A DNA stretch of 27,319 nucleotides from Nemertoderma westbladi. Its lineage: Eukaryota; Xenacoelomorpha; Nemertodermatida; Nemertodermatidae. The translations under genes were made by a program, and so were the position numbers. The notes beneath the pieces are model-generated. The model searched no databases, was not told where the DNA came from, and worked only from the letters and a program-made list of their open reading frames with translations. This document shows, one piece after another, positions 1-9,594 of the stretch (position 1 is the stretch's first letter; every line of letters starts with the position of its first letter). The stretch spans positions 1 through 27,319 of the forward strand of contig JAUCBJ010007530.1 in the NCBI GenBank assembly GCA_032718475.1. The letters run 5' to 3'.

Positions 1-217
1 CTGCTGCTTCTTGGTCCCGCTTGACCTGAGCTCGGGTGCCTATGATAGACCTACGATGTTGGACCAGCCTAGGTTCTTTTATTACTACTGGAGGGATGAC
101 TTTCCTCACAGTGGGGGGTGAACTGGACTTACGACCAGACGGTTCTACGTCTCTATCTGAGTCGCAGATAGTTACATCTAATAAACTGTCTGACAGGTTC
201 TGCTTAGTATCAGACAT
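1..217 (-). CDS. Partial open frame, unknown protein, 5' end only
   Basis: Seen: on the minus strand a frame is open from about 250 to the window edge, with its first ATG at 217-215, giving 72 codons without a stop. The in-frame stop before it is TAA at 253-251. The predicted protein is hydrophilic, begins MSDTKQNLSD, is acidic at first, and then becomes rich in Ser, Pro, Lys and Arg (for example SGRKSSSPPTVRK and HRRSIIGTRAQVKRDQEAA). I see no signal peptide, membrane segment or family motif. The segment is less AT-rich than the spacer to its right, which favours coding. It could be the first coding exon of a host gene or the start of a gag-like retroelement protein; the tandem repeats at 351-716 lie just upstream of it. 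Product unknown, and chance openness is not excluded. Confidence 0.4.
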   Translation of the reverse strand, partial: MSDTKQNLSDSLLDVTICDSDRDVEPSGRKSSSPPTVRKVIPPVVIKEPRLVQHRRSIIGTRAQVKRDQEAA

Positions 218-350
218 GACTATGTATACCGTTGAATGTCTACTGCTGTATTACAGTCTGAGCAAGTCTAGTAACTCAGTATTAACTGCTAGCCTAGTAA
301 TTAATTACCGGTACTGCTACTCAGTGTAGCGTGATATATATAATATATTA

Positions 351-716
351 GAATACCGGTATGCTTATAGTATATATAACTATTATTACAGACTAGGTTT
401 ATCACAGAATACCGGTATAATTTTAGCACAAATATATATAAATATATAATAGGCCTATCGGAATACCGGTATACAGCTTACAGTTTGTAGTATATATAAT
501 TCTGGACTAGAATTAATTACAAGTACCGGTATAATTTCAGCCTAAATTTATAGAAATAAAGATAATAGGCCTATCGTAAATACCGGTATGCAGTTTACAC
601 TTATAGTGTATATATATAAGTATAATTACAAACTAGAATTAATTACAAGTACCGGTATAATTTCAGCCGAAATTTATAGAAATAAAGATAATAGGCCTAT
701 CGTAAATACCGGTATA
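351..716. repeat. Tandem repeat, 110-126 bp units with paired ACCGGTAT
   Basis: Three imperfect tandem units and the start of a fourth. The phrase TACCGGTAT recurs at about 354, 464, 581 and 707, so the units are about 110, 117 and 126 bp. Each unit carries a second ACCGGTATAATTT (411, 524, 651), a TAGTATATATA-like AT block and an AATAGGCCTATCG block just before the next unit. The last two units are closest to each other. No coding is seen. It may be a small satellite array or LTR-internal repeats; there is no evidence to choose. Confidence 0.8.
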
Positions 717-1649
717 TCAATTATTTTAAATAATTGAATTTCTGAATTTTAGGGTTACTTGGTTACTTTACTTACTTTATTACCGTTATTTGAGCAGTAA
801 TCCAACTGATATTGAGACCTAATGGTTGTATGGTAGGCCTACGATTTATAAATCGATAGATTTGATTTATAATATATATATACCCGTTTTAATGGGTTTT
901 GTCAATGTTTGAAATAAATGTTATTATTTCTGGGGAGTAATCACTACACAAAGCGGTGCGCTTTCAATGAAGTGTTACTTATAAGACACTAAAACAAATA
1001 ATTCTAATTTACCTAAGTTACTTAATACTACAAATTACGTACAATTCGGGTTGAGATTACAATCTCTAAATAAACACAAAATTTACAAAAAAACACAAAA
1101 TACGAATTTTTAGGGTAATTTTACAAGAAGTCTACAAACCAGCCTAACAAAGGGTTAGAAAACTGGTTATTACACGGACAGGGTACTACGGTATTTGAAA
1201 TAATAAGTAGTAGTAAATACACTGCGTTGTCTAGATATGAAAATGCCACCGCCTGACGACCTATAGCCGTATCGCTATAGGTTCTACGTTATGTATCACG
1301 GAGTGTTCCTACCTAGAAGTTAATAGAGCTAATCGAATGTGCCTATCAACCACTTTACAACACAAATATAATGCCTACACTAATTATTCTCGGAAAGCAC
1401 TGTACACTAAACCCTAAATTAGGTACGAGTACTTGTACAACAGATAATCAGTAATTAAATATACTTGAACAGCTAAAAGAACCACGGCATCTGCTGGAGT
1501 GACCGATGCACAAAATCACCAGTCTTGACCTACGCCAAGCAGCCCGTGTAGTACCGAGGTTAATTTAACTATAGCGGTATGTATAACAAACACAATTACT
1601 GTAGGAACAAACTTGGGGACTTGAATGTTGCGAATAATCGCATAAACTC
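717..1649. other. AT-rich non-coding spacer
   Basis: No open frame of useful length, RNA gene or clear repeat is seen. The sequence is AT-rich with short TAGGCCTACG-type words and homopolymer A runs near 1080-1100. Nothing further can be supported. Confidence 0.6.
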
Positions 1650-2235
1650 TGAATAATAAATATTACGCTACGCGTACAAACTACTCAAACAAAATACAGA
1701 CCGAACACTGACAGACTACTATCAAGCCTAAACAAACCACGGTATATGCAGACTCCGAAATGATTAGGGAGTATGCGCTCTAACCCAGTAGTGCGACTTA
1801 TTCTTTAGTTGGGGGTTCACCTTACAGCGTTCGCTGCCCCTACTGCCTAATCGTACTTAATCGGACAGATGATCTACACACGCGGCAATCCGTTCAGACT
1901 TAACAACAGCCAGACAACTATCCAGCCTACAAATTATTTAAATAAAATTATACGCTACCCGTACAGACTTACACAAACAAAGTACAGACTAAACGATGAC
2001 AGACTACTCTCAAGCCTAAATAAACCACAGGACATGCAGACTCCGAAATGATTAGGGAGTATGCGCTCTAACCCAGTAGTGCGACTTATTCTTTAGTTGG
2101 GGGTTTACCTTACCGCATTGGCTGCCCCTACTTCCTAACCGTACTTAATCGGACAAGTGCTCTACACACACTGTAATCCGTTCAGACTTAACAGCAATCA
2201 GACAACAGCTCAGCCTACAAATTGTCTGTACAATC
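1650..2235. repeat. Direct tandem duplication, about 287-bp unit
   Basis: Two head-to-tail copies. TACGCTAC(G/C)CGTAC starts at 1664 and again at 1951. The block GCAGACTCCGAAATGATTAG starts at 1748 and again at 2036, and the block CAATCCGTTCAGACTTAACA is also found in both copies. Copies differ by scattered substitutions but keep length, giving a period of 287-288 bp. No coding potential is shared by both copies. The small open frame inside copy two (1869-2051) is read as chance. Confidence 0.85.
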
Positions 2236-3756
2236 TGATGAGGTTTACACGCCTTCTGTTCAATACTGGCCTACAAACAAATAAAACTTGACAGAAATAA
2301 GTAAAAATCTCAATAAAAAACCAGGGCTGCAGTCCCTGATAAATTATTAAGGCCTACTGGTATATAATAATCAAAATCGAATAATACTGCTGTAGGTACC
2401 GGTCCGGATGATCAGGCAGTCAGGCCTACTGGTTACCGGTCGACCGGTACTTTCGACTTTATTGCTTACTGCAATAAAGAAGCTATATCCTTTAATGTTC
2501 GCGCTTTCAGACCTTTGGCAGTTTAACCCGCCAAATTAGGATGTCTGTTAGATAATAAATCACTTTAGCCGATGACAAATATTTGATTCACTACACTAGT
2601 CGAAACCAATCTGTGCGCGATCATTCACCCGCTGGATATTCCCGGGAGATTGGGTTCGACGGTTTAATTTTATTGCTATGTAAGCCTAATGTATTATTCG
2701 ACTGACAGTATTATATAATCTCTGACAATATTATTCACCTTCGGGGAATATTAACAGTTCCTTTAGGACGTGGCGCTTTATCTACATAAACAGAGTTATG
2801 ACTTAAACTACTCACAACGATATGGCTCAATTATAATTCACATATATGGCGCATTCTTTAGGAATGCTTCTTTAACAGACTCACTCATACACAATGCTGC
2901 ACAATACTGCACACTAATCTGCCAATCTTCACTGATTTTAGTCACATATAAAAGGAACACAGACTGACTCATGTAGGGTCTATCAAATAACATTAGATTC
3001 ACTTCAAACCACTTTAACATAAGTCACAATCGTTTATCTGTAACCCTTCTCTCTTACCTTCGGTATATCAAGAATATTGGGTTTCGGGGTTATTTATCGT
3101 TATTCCAAATATAATAATTCATCAACCATATTATGAAGAACTGACGGTAAATAGCAGTATAAAACAACAATGAAAACACTGATTGTTATGAGTTTGCAAT
3201 GTTTCAGCAGTCAGCATGTATGATCAGTCAGCAGTGATTCCATGAGTCAGGTAGTCGTTAGGTATGATCATCAGTCAGTTAAAGGATATATGCCCTTTAT
3301 AATTAAACCTACTAGTGTAAGACCAAAAACAGTAAGGCACAAAATACTTCCAAGCCGTTCTTTCTTAGGCTCAGGACTGAATGTAAACACTGCACATAGG
3401 CATTGCGTCATTTCTCGGAAATTTTCTGTACAAGGAGCCACAAAAACGCTCTAATTGGCTGACTGAACTGAGAGACGCCGTAGAACAAAGGAAATCAACA
3501 CATATGAATGTCAGCTGTTAACCGTAGTCATAGTAACTACTGTTCAAGAGTAGCTATCACCCCTTTGCGTCACGAATTGCCATAGAATCATAAAATATGC
3601 CTTTCACAGTACACATACGGAGGAAATAGGTCTTAGATCCTCTAAAAACACCGATACAGCAATAATACGGTCTCTTACACTTATTAAATCAACTACAGAG
3701 TATTTTAATGTAAAAGATAATAAAAATAACGGGGCAATTCAGCAAAGGCTTTTACA
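2236..3756. other. Non-coding spacer with short CAGTCAG repeats
   Basis: No supported gene. A perfect 16-bp palindrome TACCGGTCGACCGGTA is at 2434-2449, next to another ACCGGT at 2398. Around 3205-3285 short words CAGTCAG, CAGCAGT and GATCA recur irregularly. Open frames of 60-70 codons here on both strands overlap one another and show no family signal. Confidence 0.5.
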
Positions 3757-3908
3757 ATGTGTGCATTGTACTTGACACAATGTACCCGGCGTAGCATTCT
3801 TGTGAATGTGCCATCCAGAGATTTGGTGTCCTCAGAAGTTAGAGCCCAGCATGGACTCCTGTAGAGGAGTACTGGAACTACTGCTGCTCTAAATAATCGG
3901 ACCTTAAG
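3757..3908 (-). mobile_element. LINE-A fragment, C-terminal RT-downstream region
   Basis: The translated minus strand contains LKVRLFRAAVVPVLLY, then the words DTKSLDGTFTRMLRR and VHCVKYNAH. These match the much longer copies at 10254-11440, 15511-16054 and 19326-20599. The match stops abruptly at 3757 (after the codons for NAHI) and at 3908, so both ends are truncated and neither the reverse transcriptase core nor the 3' TAG tail is present. It is a dead scrap of a non-LTR retrotransposon. Confidence 0.85.
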
Positions 3909-4047
3909 TATAGCAGTAATAGCGTAATAGCAGGAAGCCAACATTCATTCAGTAGACTACCGGAGTTCCTATTGATTGAGTCATCATTGGGAGAGCGTAT
4001 AATAGTTAAATTAATTAATCGGAATTAAATACGTAGCTAGTACCTAG

Positions 4048-4257
4048 TGACGTATATGAGTAGGGGGGTTTGGTGAACTAGGTATGACGTATATTAATGA
4101 TGTTGATATAAGTATGGATAATGGATATAGAACAAACCAAGCATTAGGCCTAGGTGTACTGCATGACTGACTACTGACTTAATAGCAGAAGTACTACACA
4201 ATAGGTCTAGGTGTACTGCATGACTGACTACTGACTTAATAGCAGACGTACTACACA
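4048..4257 (-). repeat. 3' LTR, enlarged by an internal 57-bp duplication
   Basis: Matches the 5' LTR with the same TG...CA ends. It is longer because 4144-4200 is repeated as 4201-4257, each ending in GTACTACACA; the two units differ by only a few bases. A further 7-bp indel near 4122 separates the LTRs. As the 5' LTR lacks the duplication, it arose after insertion or by repair at the 3' end. Confidence 0.9.
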
Positions 4258-4259
4258 TA

Positions 4260-4271
4260 CTTCTTTCCTGC
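4260..4271 (-). promoter_or_regulatory. Polypurine tract before the 3' LTR
   Basis: The minus strand reads GCAGGAAAGAAG and then TA just before the LTR start TGTGTAG. Position and purine content fit the plus-strand primer of an LTR retrotransposon. Confidence 0.65.
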
Positions 4272-4423
4272 ATTGTTTTTGGTTGCCTAGCAACGATACA
4301 CTATGTTGCTGAGTTACAGTGCTAGGATACCAATACAGCTAAACTTGATTGCTTTTACAGCACTAGAGCAAGAATATAGTATTTATATTGTAGATATCTG
4401 TCTCCCGATTGTGTATTTCACAA

Positions 4424-7400
4424 CTATAGCGGGTCTGTGAATCCATAGCGCTGGGGGGGTCGGATATTGCGCCCAGAACGTGTACTTGATTGAGTCCGTT
4501 GGTCCGCGCGTTGTGGTGGGGTCGGTGAGGCGATGTCGGCCCAGGTCGGGGGTGTCACTGGCCGAGGGGCCTCGGGCTCTGGGGCAGCGGGCGGAGCGAT
4601 TTGCGGGATAACCGGGGGAGGGCTGGGTAGGATCGGGGTGGGAGTGGGTTGTCCACCTTCCGAGGCGGTGCGTGGGCGGAGGAAGACGCGGTTGCGCCGC
4701 AGGACGCGTCCACTCTCCTGGCGGACCATGTAGTCGTGGTTCGCCAGCGCCTCGACGACCACGCCTCGTCCCGTCCAACGCTTGGTGGTAGCGTCCTGGA
4801 CGAGGACGGGTGTCCCTACGGGTATGACATGGAGGGGGCGGGTGCGGAGGTCGTAGGCTGCGCGGAGGTTGCTTTTAGTCTGTTCGGCAACCTCGTCGAG
4901 TTCCTGGAAGCTCTTCCTCCACTTGGGGTCGAATGAGTTGAAGTGGGCGGGCAAAGCTTCCCGGATATTGCGTCCGTAGAGGAGTTCCGCAGGTGAGCGC
5001 CCTCCATATCGTGGGGTGTTGCGGAACGCGAGTATACCCTGGGCTATAAGGTCGACGTCGTGGTCGGCGCCCCGGACGAGTCGCTTCATCGCCTTGACGG
5101 CGGCTTCGGCGTGGCCGTTTTCTGCGGGGTAGGTGGGGCGACGACGGGTTTAAGTGAACCCCCCAGTTGTTGAGGAAGTTCTTCACGGCCTCGGATACGA
5201 ACTGTGGGCCGCCATCTGGGTGGAACTCCAGGGGGACTGCTGTGGCGAGGAACAGGAGCCGGAGGTTACGGATGATGGCAGCGGATGTCGTATCGGAACC
5301 GAGGAGGAACAACGTGGGCCAGCCGGTATATTCGTCGGTAGCGACCATGTAGTTGGTGCTGTCGACGACGAACAGGTCGGCGTGGATCCTCTGGAATGGG
5401 CGGGTGGCCTCGGGGTTCCGTTGGAGGGGTTCCGGTGTGTGGGAGGGCAGGGACGACTGGCAGGACTGGCAGCGTTCGATGGCGACGGCGATGTCGTTCG
5501 ATATCGTAGGCCACCAGACCGACCGGGCCGCGCGTTCCCGGGTTTTATTGAGTCCCTGGTGGGCGGCGTGGAGCAGTCGGAGGGTGTTGGGCCGGAGCGC
5601 CCCCGGGATGTAGATCTGCGGCCCACGAAGGATTACTCCATCATGGACCATCAGTTCCATGCGGTGCTGGAAGTAGGGCCGCATGTCGTCGTTAGCCACG
5701 TTGTGGCGGGACGTCGGCCAGCCGTCCCGGATCGTGGCGAGGAGCGCCACATAGATCGGGTCGGCGGCACCGGCTGTCCGGATCTCCTGGAGGCGGGCAT
5801 CGCGGTCGTCGATCGTCGGAATGGACTCGGCGAGAGCAGCGGAGACAATAAACTCGCGGTCGTTGTCATCTTCGGCTGCGAGGACGAAGTCGTCCGGAGT
5901 GGGTTTTTTGCGTGGGCAGCGGGAGAACGCGTCGGCGACGAGGTGGCGGGCCCCCTTCTGGTGGCGCGCGGTAAAGTTAAACCGCGAGAGGGCCGTCTTC
6001 AGCTTTAGTAGCCGATCGTTGGTGACTTGGTCGAGTCGCCTGTCATTTAGGATGGGTATTAAGGGGCTGCAGTCGGTGACTAGTTCGAAGTGGTTCAGCC
6101 CATGTAGAAAGTAGCGGCATTTATGAGCCGCCCAGGCCGCCCCGAGGGCCTCCAGCTCGGCCATCCCGGACCAGTTCGCCTCGTGTTTGGCGAGTGTTCG
6201 GGAGCCGCACTGGATGGTGAGCCATCGGTTTGGGGCCGGGTCCCACTGCCGGAGGAGGAAGCCGAGGCCGTGGAGGCGCGAGGCGTCAGTCAGTAGTTCA
6301 GTCCGCCTGTCGGGGTGGAAACCTGAGAGGTATAGTGGACTCGACAGCGCGGTCCGGGTTGCCTCGAACGCGTTCTGGTGCTGCGGAAGCCAAACCCAGG
6401 CGGCCCTGTCCGTGTTGAGACTGCGGAGGGGGTCGACGAGTTGGGAGATCTCGGGAGTCGAGTTTCCCAACTGTTGGGCGAGGCCCAGGAAGGAACGGAG
6501 TTCGCGGCGGTTAGTTGGGGCCGGGAAGTGGCGGAGGTCGTCGGTGAGGGCCGGATCGATCCGGTAGTGCCCGTGACTGACGAGGTAGCCCCCGAACCGG
6601 ACCTCGGGGAGGCAGTACTGGACTTTGTCGGTGTTCAGCGATACGTTGGCGGTGTCGCAGGCTGCGAGGACGCGGGCGACGGCCTCCGGGTGTTCCTCGG
6701 CCGTGTCAGTGTGGATGATGACATCCTCCACTATCCGCCCGATGTTGGGGACTCCGCTGAGAGCGCGCGCCATCCTCGCGTTAAACACATCGGAGCTGCC
6801 GTGCCACCCCATGGGCATCCGCCGGTAGCGGAAGTGGCCGCGTGGGGTTGTGAAGGTGGTGAGACGGCGGCTGGCGAGGTCGAGGCCCACCTGGTGAAAC
6901 CCTTTAAGACCGTCGAGAACGGTGAAGTAGCGGGCCGAGGTGGGAATTCTCGAGACGACGTGGAACGGAGAGGGGGAGAAGTAGTTGGGGCGAACTGTGG
7001 CTTTATTAAGTTCGCGTAAATCAACCGTTATGCGGACTTTGTTGGGGTCGCTTTTCTTCCGCGTAACGACCATCGGGCTGAGCCACTCGCCCGGGTTGTT
7101 CTCGTCCCCGGCGGGCTCCAGGATCCCCATGGCGATCTGGTCGTCGAGTTCCCGGTTGAACGCGGCCTCCAGGTTGACAGGGATGGAGCGGTTCGTATAG
7201 GACTGGTTGGGCTGGGCGCCGGGGGTGAGGTTGATGGTGAGTTCCCCTCCCGCCATGACTCGGCACTGCCCTGACAGTGGGCGGGGGAAACGGCGGTGTA
7301 GGGCTTCCCAGTCGGAGTGGGCGGATGCTACTGGGGGTGCCGGAGCGCCCGGTGGGGGTGACGGTGTGTTGGCGTTGGGTTTGGGTGGCCCAACAGGGAC

Positions 7401-7898
7401 TGGTGGCTGGGCATCGGTGGGTGGCGGCGGCGTGATTGGCTTGGTTTGTTCTATAACCATGTGGTTCGTAATTGCCGCCAAGTTGCCACCGCGGAGTATC
7501 GGACTCCGCAGTACTCCCAGGGTGAAACACACCCTTCGGGAGAGGAGGGGCTGTTGCAACCCGTCGAGCACCCATAGGTCGGTGGTGCACACAGTTCCGA
7601 GGGCGGTGCACTGGAGGGTGGCGTTAAATATCCCCTTAAAGGTCCACCCGAGGCGGCTCCCATTGGCGAGGCGGGGTGCCAGCGGGGTCTCGGAGTCCTT
7701 GTGGCTCGTCATCGGTTGGCCGTCGGGGTGGCGGAGGTTCTCGTGGCGGCCTCCGAACGCCCTGTAGATCCGCCAAGGGATGGTGGTCACGTTGGCTCCG
7801 GAGTCCGGGAGGAACTGCAGCTCCGGGATACCGCGGGTCGGGTCCTTGGTGACCTGGAAGCCGATGGTCACGGTTTCGAGGGACTCGAGTCTCTCCAT
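4424..7898 (-). pseudogene. pol: Pol polyprotein, one frameshift in integrase
   Basis: Role: protease, reverse transcriptase, RNase H and integrase for copying and inserting the element. Numbering from ATG 7898: aspartic protease with Asp-Ser-Gly at 32-34; Pro-rich linker 152-194; RT with motif A Asp329 and an unusual Ile-Val-Glu-Asp at 389-392 where YxDD-type boxes sit; RNase H acids at Asp538, Glu581/583 and Asp609; integrase zinc finger His777, His780, Cys810, Cys813; core Asp841 and Asp895. The frame breaks at about residue 921 in a run of four G (plus strand 5135-5138). The remainder, including the third catalytic acid, the GPY-like region and a Pro-rich basic tail ending RPPQRYGFTDPL, continues in another frame (4424-5089). 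The upstream open frame reaches 8021 and lies at -1 relative to gag. Confidence 0.92.
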
Positions 7899-8905
7899 GG
7901 CCGAGACGTCCGGGATGGAGTCCAGGTCGAGTCCGTCCAGGATCGTGGACCAGACCTGGGCGTTGTGGGCGGACTCGTGGTCGTCCCGTCCGTTGTCGGG
8001 TTCCTGGGTGGTGTAGTTGGCCTAGTCCGTGGGTTCGGCGTTGGGCGGCTGCGGCACATTCGGTCGTAGTGGCCGACTTGGTTGCAGTGGCGGCAACGGG
8101 CCGTAGCGCCCGGACAACGTTTGCCGGCCTGGTGTGGGGGGTAACCGCACTGAGGGCACTTGGAGGATGACTTCGGTTGTCGCTCCTCGTGGACCGGGCC
8201 CTGTTGGTAGCGCCGGGGTGCGGCTGTAACGCGGGTGACGGCGGCGGCGGGGTTCGAGGGCAGGGCGAGCGATGCGGCGTCCTTGCGCGCTGCCCAGACG
8301 GCTTGGGCGAGCCGCAGTGCGTCGCCGAGGGAACAGTCGTTGGGGAGACGGAGGAGTTGCTCTGTAACTTCTTTGTCGCCGAATCCCGCAGTGAACTGGT
8401 CCAGGAGGCGGTCCTCTTGGTGGGCCTCCTTAGTGGCGAGCGCGGCGAAGTCGCACTTGGCGGCCAGGTCCCGGAGGGCGACGAGGAAGGACTCCGGACT
8501 CTCCTCGGGGAGGCGGTGACGTCGGGCCAACTGCTGCCGGTAAACCCGTCGGTTGGTCCCGCCGTCGATGTGCCGCCCCAACTGATCGATGACGTCCTCC
8601 GAGTTCGCGTTTTGTTCGGTAGTAAGGGCGAGCCCCTTTACTACCGCGTTAGTGGCGCGAGAGAACGCCGTAGTGAGCGCGGCGCGACGTAGACAGAGGG
8701 TGGATCGACGTAGGTCGTTGGTGACGGCAGCATCCGGGGGATTCGCCGGGTCGGAGGTGAACAGGTTGAGGAGTCCCGATGTGGCGAGGAAGGCGTCCCA
8801 TTCATCCTTCCAGAGGTCCCACGTTGTCTTCTCCGACTCGATGTCGAAGGCGGGCGGGGAGCTTCGCAGGATGAAGGTGTGGGGGTTGCGTGGATCTGTC
8901 GCCAT
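7868..8905 (-). CDS. gag: Gag polyprotein of the LTR retrotransposon
   Basis: Role: structural capsid and nucleocapsid protein that packages element RNA in the cytoplasm. Start: the ATG at 8905-8903 (MATDPRNPH...), 67 nt after the LTR, is preferred, because the open frame further upstream lies in the leader and LTR. Length 345 residues. The N-terminal two thirds is helical and Leu/Ala-rich with an EESPESFLVALRDLA segment typical of retrotransposon capsids. Two zinc knuckles follow: the first is CX2CX4HX5C (CPQC...H...C), the second is the canonical CX2CX4HX4C (CRHC...H...C). After the knuckles this frame becomes a Thr/Pro/Arg-rich tail, while the -1 frame looks protein-like, suggesting that natural translation leaves the gag frame near here. 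It overlaps pol by 31 nt counting from pol's ATG. Confidence 0.9.
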   Translation of the reverse strand: MATDPRNPHTFILRSSPPAFDIESEKTTWDLWKDEWDAFLATSGLLNLFTSDPANPPDAAVTNDLRRSTLCLRRAALTTAFSRATNAVVKGLALTTEQNANSEDVIDQLGRHIDGGTNRRVYRQQLARRHRLPEESPESFLVALRDLAAKCDFAALATKEAHQEDRLLDQFTAGFGDKEVTEQLLRLPNDCSLGDALRLAQAVWAARKDAASLALPSNPAAAVTRVTAAPRRYQQGPVHEERQPKSSSKCPQCGYPPHQAGKRCPGATARCRHCNQVGHYDRMCRSRPTPNPRTRPTTPPRNPTTDGTTTSPPTTPRSGPRSWTDSTWTPSRTSRPWRDSSPSKP

Positions 8906-8953
8906 GTTGTTAATGGGGAATAGTAGGAGTTCGTAGGTCCAGTTTATCGGCGT

Positions 8954-8972
8954 GTTCGGAAGCACTGCGCCA
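8954..8972 (-). promoter_or_regulatory. Putative tRNA primer-binding site
   Basis: Immediately inside the 5' LTR the minus strand reads TGGCGCAGTGCTTCCGAAC. It begins with TGG, complementary to a tRNA CCA end, at exactly the expected position. I cannot assign the tRNA. Confidence 0.6.
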
Positions 8973-9118
8973 TGACGTATATGAGTAGGGGGGTTTGGTG
9001 AACTTAGTATGACGTATATTAATGGTGTTGATATAAGTATGGAAATAGAACAAACCAAGCATTAGGCCTAGGTGTACTGCATGACTGACAACTGACTAAA
9101 AAGCAGAAGTACTACACA
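8973..9118 (-). repeat. 5' LTR of the gypsy-type element
   Basis: On the minus strand it starts TGTGTAGTACTTCTGC and ends CATATACGTCA, so it has the usual TG...CA ends. It is only 146 bp. Directly repeated at 4048-4257. It should contain the element's promoter, but no TATA box can be singled out with confidence. Confidence 0.9.
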
Positions 9119-9594
9119 ATAGTAATGTCCTGTCCCTGAATTGTATAGGCCGATAGCCCCTTGGCCATATTGTATCTTTGGAAGGAACAATGTATTGTAG
9201 AGTAAACATAAATAACCCAATACTACGTATACATACTGTACATAAACCTCGATATTGTAAACCACACGTACACGTACATAATTATGCAGAGTACATAATC
9301 TATCAGAATATTGTAATGCATTGTACTGTACAAGTACAATTAATAGGCCCTACACTGTAAAAGTTACAGTATCTGTTTTACAGTAGTTATCTTGTCTGTA
9401 TAATAAAGTGTGTAAGTTAGGCATAACTTGTTATGTTTTCTTACTGTAGGCCTACAGTATGTCTATTTATAGGGTACAGTATGCACAATCCCTATACTAT
9501 ACTGTGATTAAATTACTATAATGATTTTTGCTATGTTATTTAATAATTTAGTAATTTAATATTTTAGTGATGGTTTTGCATTAGAGCCGTTTTC
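9119..9594. other. AT-rich spacer dense in TGTAC words
   Basis: No supported gene. Words such as TGTAC, GTACA and TACAGTA recur (for example 9260-9340 and 9357-9390), giving many short self-complementary stretches. A run of TA-rich low-complexity sequence follows to 9570. Confidence 0.5.

Larger units (their letters stand above)
4048..9118 (-). mobile_element. Ty3/gypsy-type LTR retrotransposon, nearly complete
   Basis: Two direct repeats bound a 5.07-kb unit read on the minus strand: 5' LTR at 8973-9118, primer-binding site, gag, pol in the order protease, reverse transcriptase, RNase H, integrase, polypurine tract, and 3' LTR at 4048-4257. That domain order with integrase last is the Ty3/gypsy (Metaviridae-like) arrangement. 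No envelope gene follows pol. The element's interior is strongly GC-rich beside an AT-rich host. The LTRs differ by about 6 substitutions over about 146 aligned bases plus a 7-bp indel, so the insertion is fairly recent but not brand new. Target-site duplication is not clear: CTAG on the left against ATAG on the right. Coding is close to intact, with one frameshift in integrase. Confidence 0.95.

Noticed and set aside
36-329. Plus-strand 97-codon frame
   Set aside because: Overlaps the more protein-like minus-strand frame 217-1 and has no motif; the far part is low-complexity.
2770-3020. Overlapping frames on both strands
   Set aside because: Each is the shadow of the other, about 60 codons, no motif, AT-rich.
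4533-8692. Long plus-strand frames opposite gag and pol (for example 5154-6008, 6378-7019, 7207-7767, 8177-8692)
   Set aside because: They are antisense shadows of the GC-rich pol and gag frames; low-complexity Gly/Val/Arg-rich proteins with no domains.
8906-9058. N-terminal extension of gag into the LTR
   Set aside because: It begins with TTG inside the 5' LTR and crosses the primer-binding site; ATG 8905 is the sensible start.
4042-9124. Exact target-site duplication for the LTR element
   Set aside because: The flanks CTAG and ATAG agree at only three of four bases; too weak to claim.
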